Source: Tenrec ecaudatus (Eukaryota > Chordata > Mammalia > Afrosoricida > Tenrecidae). From it: a stretch of 64,000 nt of DNA. The stretch is taken from the NCBI RefSeq assembly GCF_050624435.1, contig NC_134541.1:12786995-12850994 (forward strand), given 5' to 3'. The notes below the pieces were generated by a model. That model was not told the origin of the DNA. It did not search any database and saw only the letters and a program-made list of their open reading frames with translations. Position 1 is the first letter of the stretch. Every line of letters begins with the position of its first letter. This document shows positions 63,735-64,000 of this stretch, in pieces. The position numbers and the translations under genes were made by a program.

Positions 63735-63930
63735 CTTGTTTTATTGAGCAACTGCTATGAGCCAGGCCTGGATGGAGACATGGGGTTCTGCGGTGAACAC
63801 GGGGCTAGTCTTTGACCTCAGAGACTCGTTTCCTAGTGGGGGAGACTGAGGTTGGAGACAGAGGTGCGGAACAGAGATAGAATTTAGCCAGGAATGTGAA
63901 GTTGAGAAAGATTATATTGAGGTAGGGAAA
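63735..63930 (-). mobile_element. L2 LINE 3' end
   Basis: TTTTATTGAGCAACTGCTAT, GAGCCAGGCCTGGATGGAGA, CGGTGAACACGGGGCTAGTC and CTAGTGGGGGAGACTGAGG match the L2 complement. Confidence 0.78.
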
Positions 63931-64000
63931 GAACTCCCAGGAGGGAAGGGAGAGCAGAAAAAGGGATGGGGGAGGGGGAGGCGGGGCGGCGCATGAGCCC

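Overview
The window is nuclear DNA of a placental mammal of the clade Afrotheria, most likely a tenrec (Echinops telfairi or a close relative). Two observations point there. About three dozen copies of the tRNA-derived AfroSINE, restricted to Afrotheria, are scattered on both strands. Two copies resemble the horizontally transferred hAT transposon SPIN, which among afrotherians was reported from tenrec. The species is an inference; the clade is well supported.

Only one protein-coding gene can be supported: a complete, single-exon CEBPB (C/EBP-beta) on the minus strand at 40962-41990. It sits in a CpG island with a TATA box, a CRE-like site, a conserved out-of-frame uORF, the three start codons used for LAP*, LAP and LIP, and a 3' UTR ending at a canonical poly(A) signal near 40383. 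Everything left of about 40.36 kb is downstream of the gene (toward PTPN1 if synteny with human 20q13 holds). Everything right of about 42.2 kb is upstream (toward PEDS1/TMEM189 and UBE2V1). Neither neighbour is in the window.

The remaining ~60 kb is intergenic. It holds ancient L2 and MIR relics, afrotherian L1 3' ends, RTE-type LINE fragments (the probable mobilising partner of AfroSINE, since their 3' ends look alike), a solo LTR with intact target-site duplication, DNA-transposon relics (SPIN, MER5A-like, a mariner-MITE-like palindrome), an unclassified three-copy repeat, many microsatellites and a minisatellite present twice at ~96% identity.

Region by region: 1-20 kb is repeat-rich intergenic DNA with two non-repeat patches that look like candidate regulatory elements (8.08-8.28 kb and 12.6-12.87 kb). 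20.5-24.2 kb is a cluster of L1 and unclassified repeat relics. 24.2-40.3 kb is mixed L1, RTE, SINE, L2 and MIR. 40.36-42.7 kb is CEBPB and its CpG island. 42.7-54 kb is GC-rich, then repeat-bearing. 54-62.1 kb is dominated by L1 3' UTR blocks, RTE, SPIN and LTR insertions. 62.1-64 kb has L2 and SINE relics. No prokaryotic-type system, CRISPR array, tRNA or rRNA gene, or complete retroviral gene was seen. Coordinates of repeats are estimates by eye unless target-site duplications fix them.
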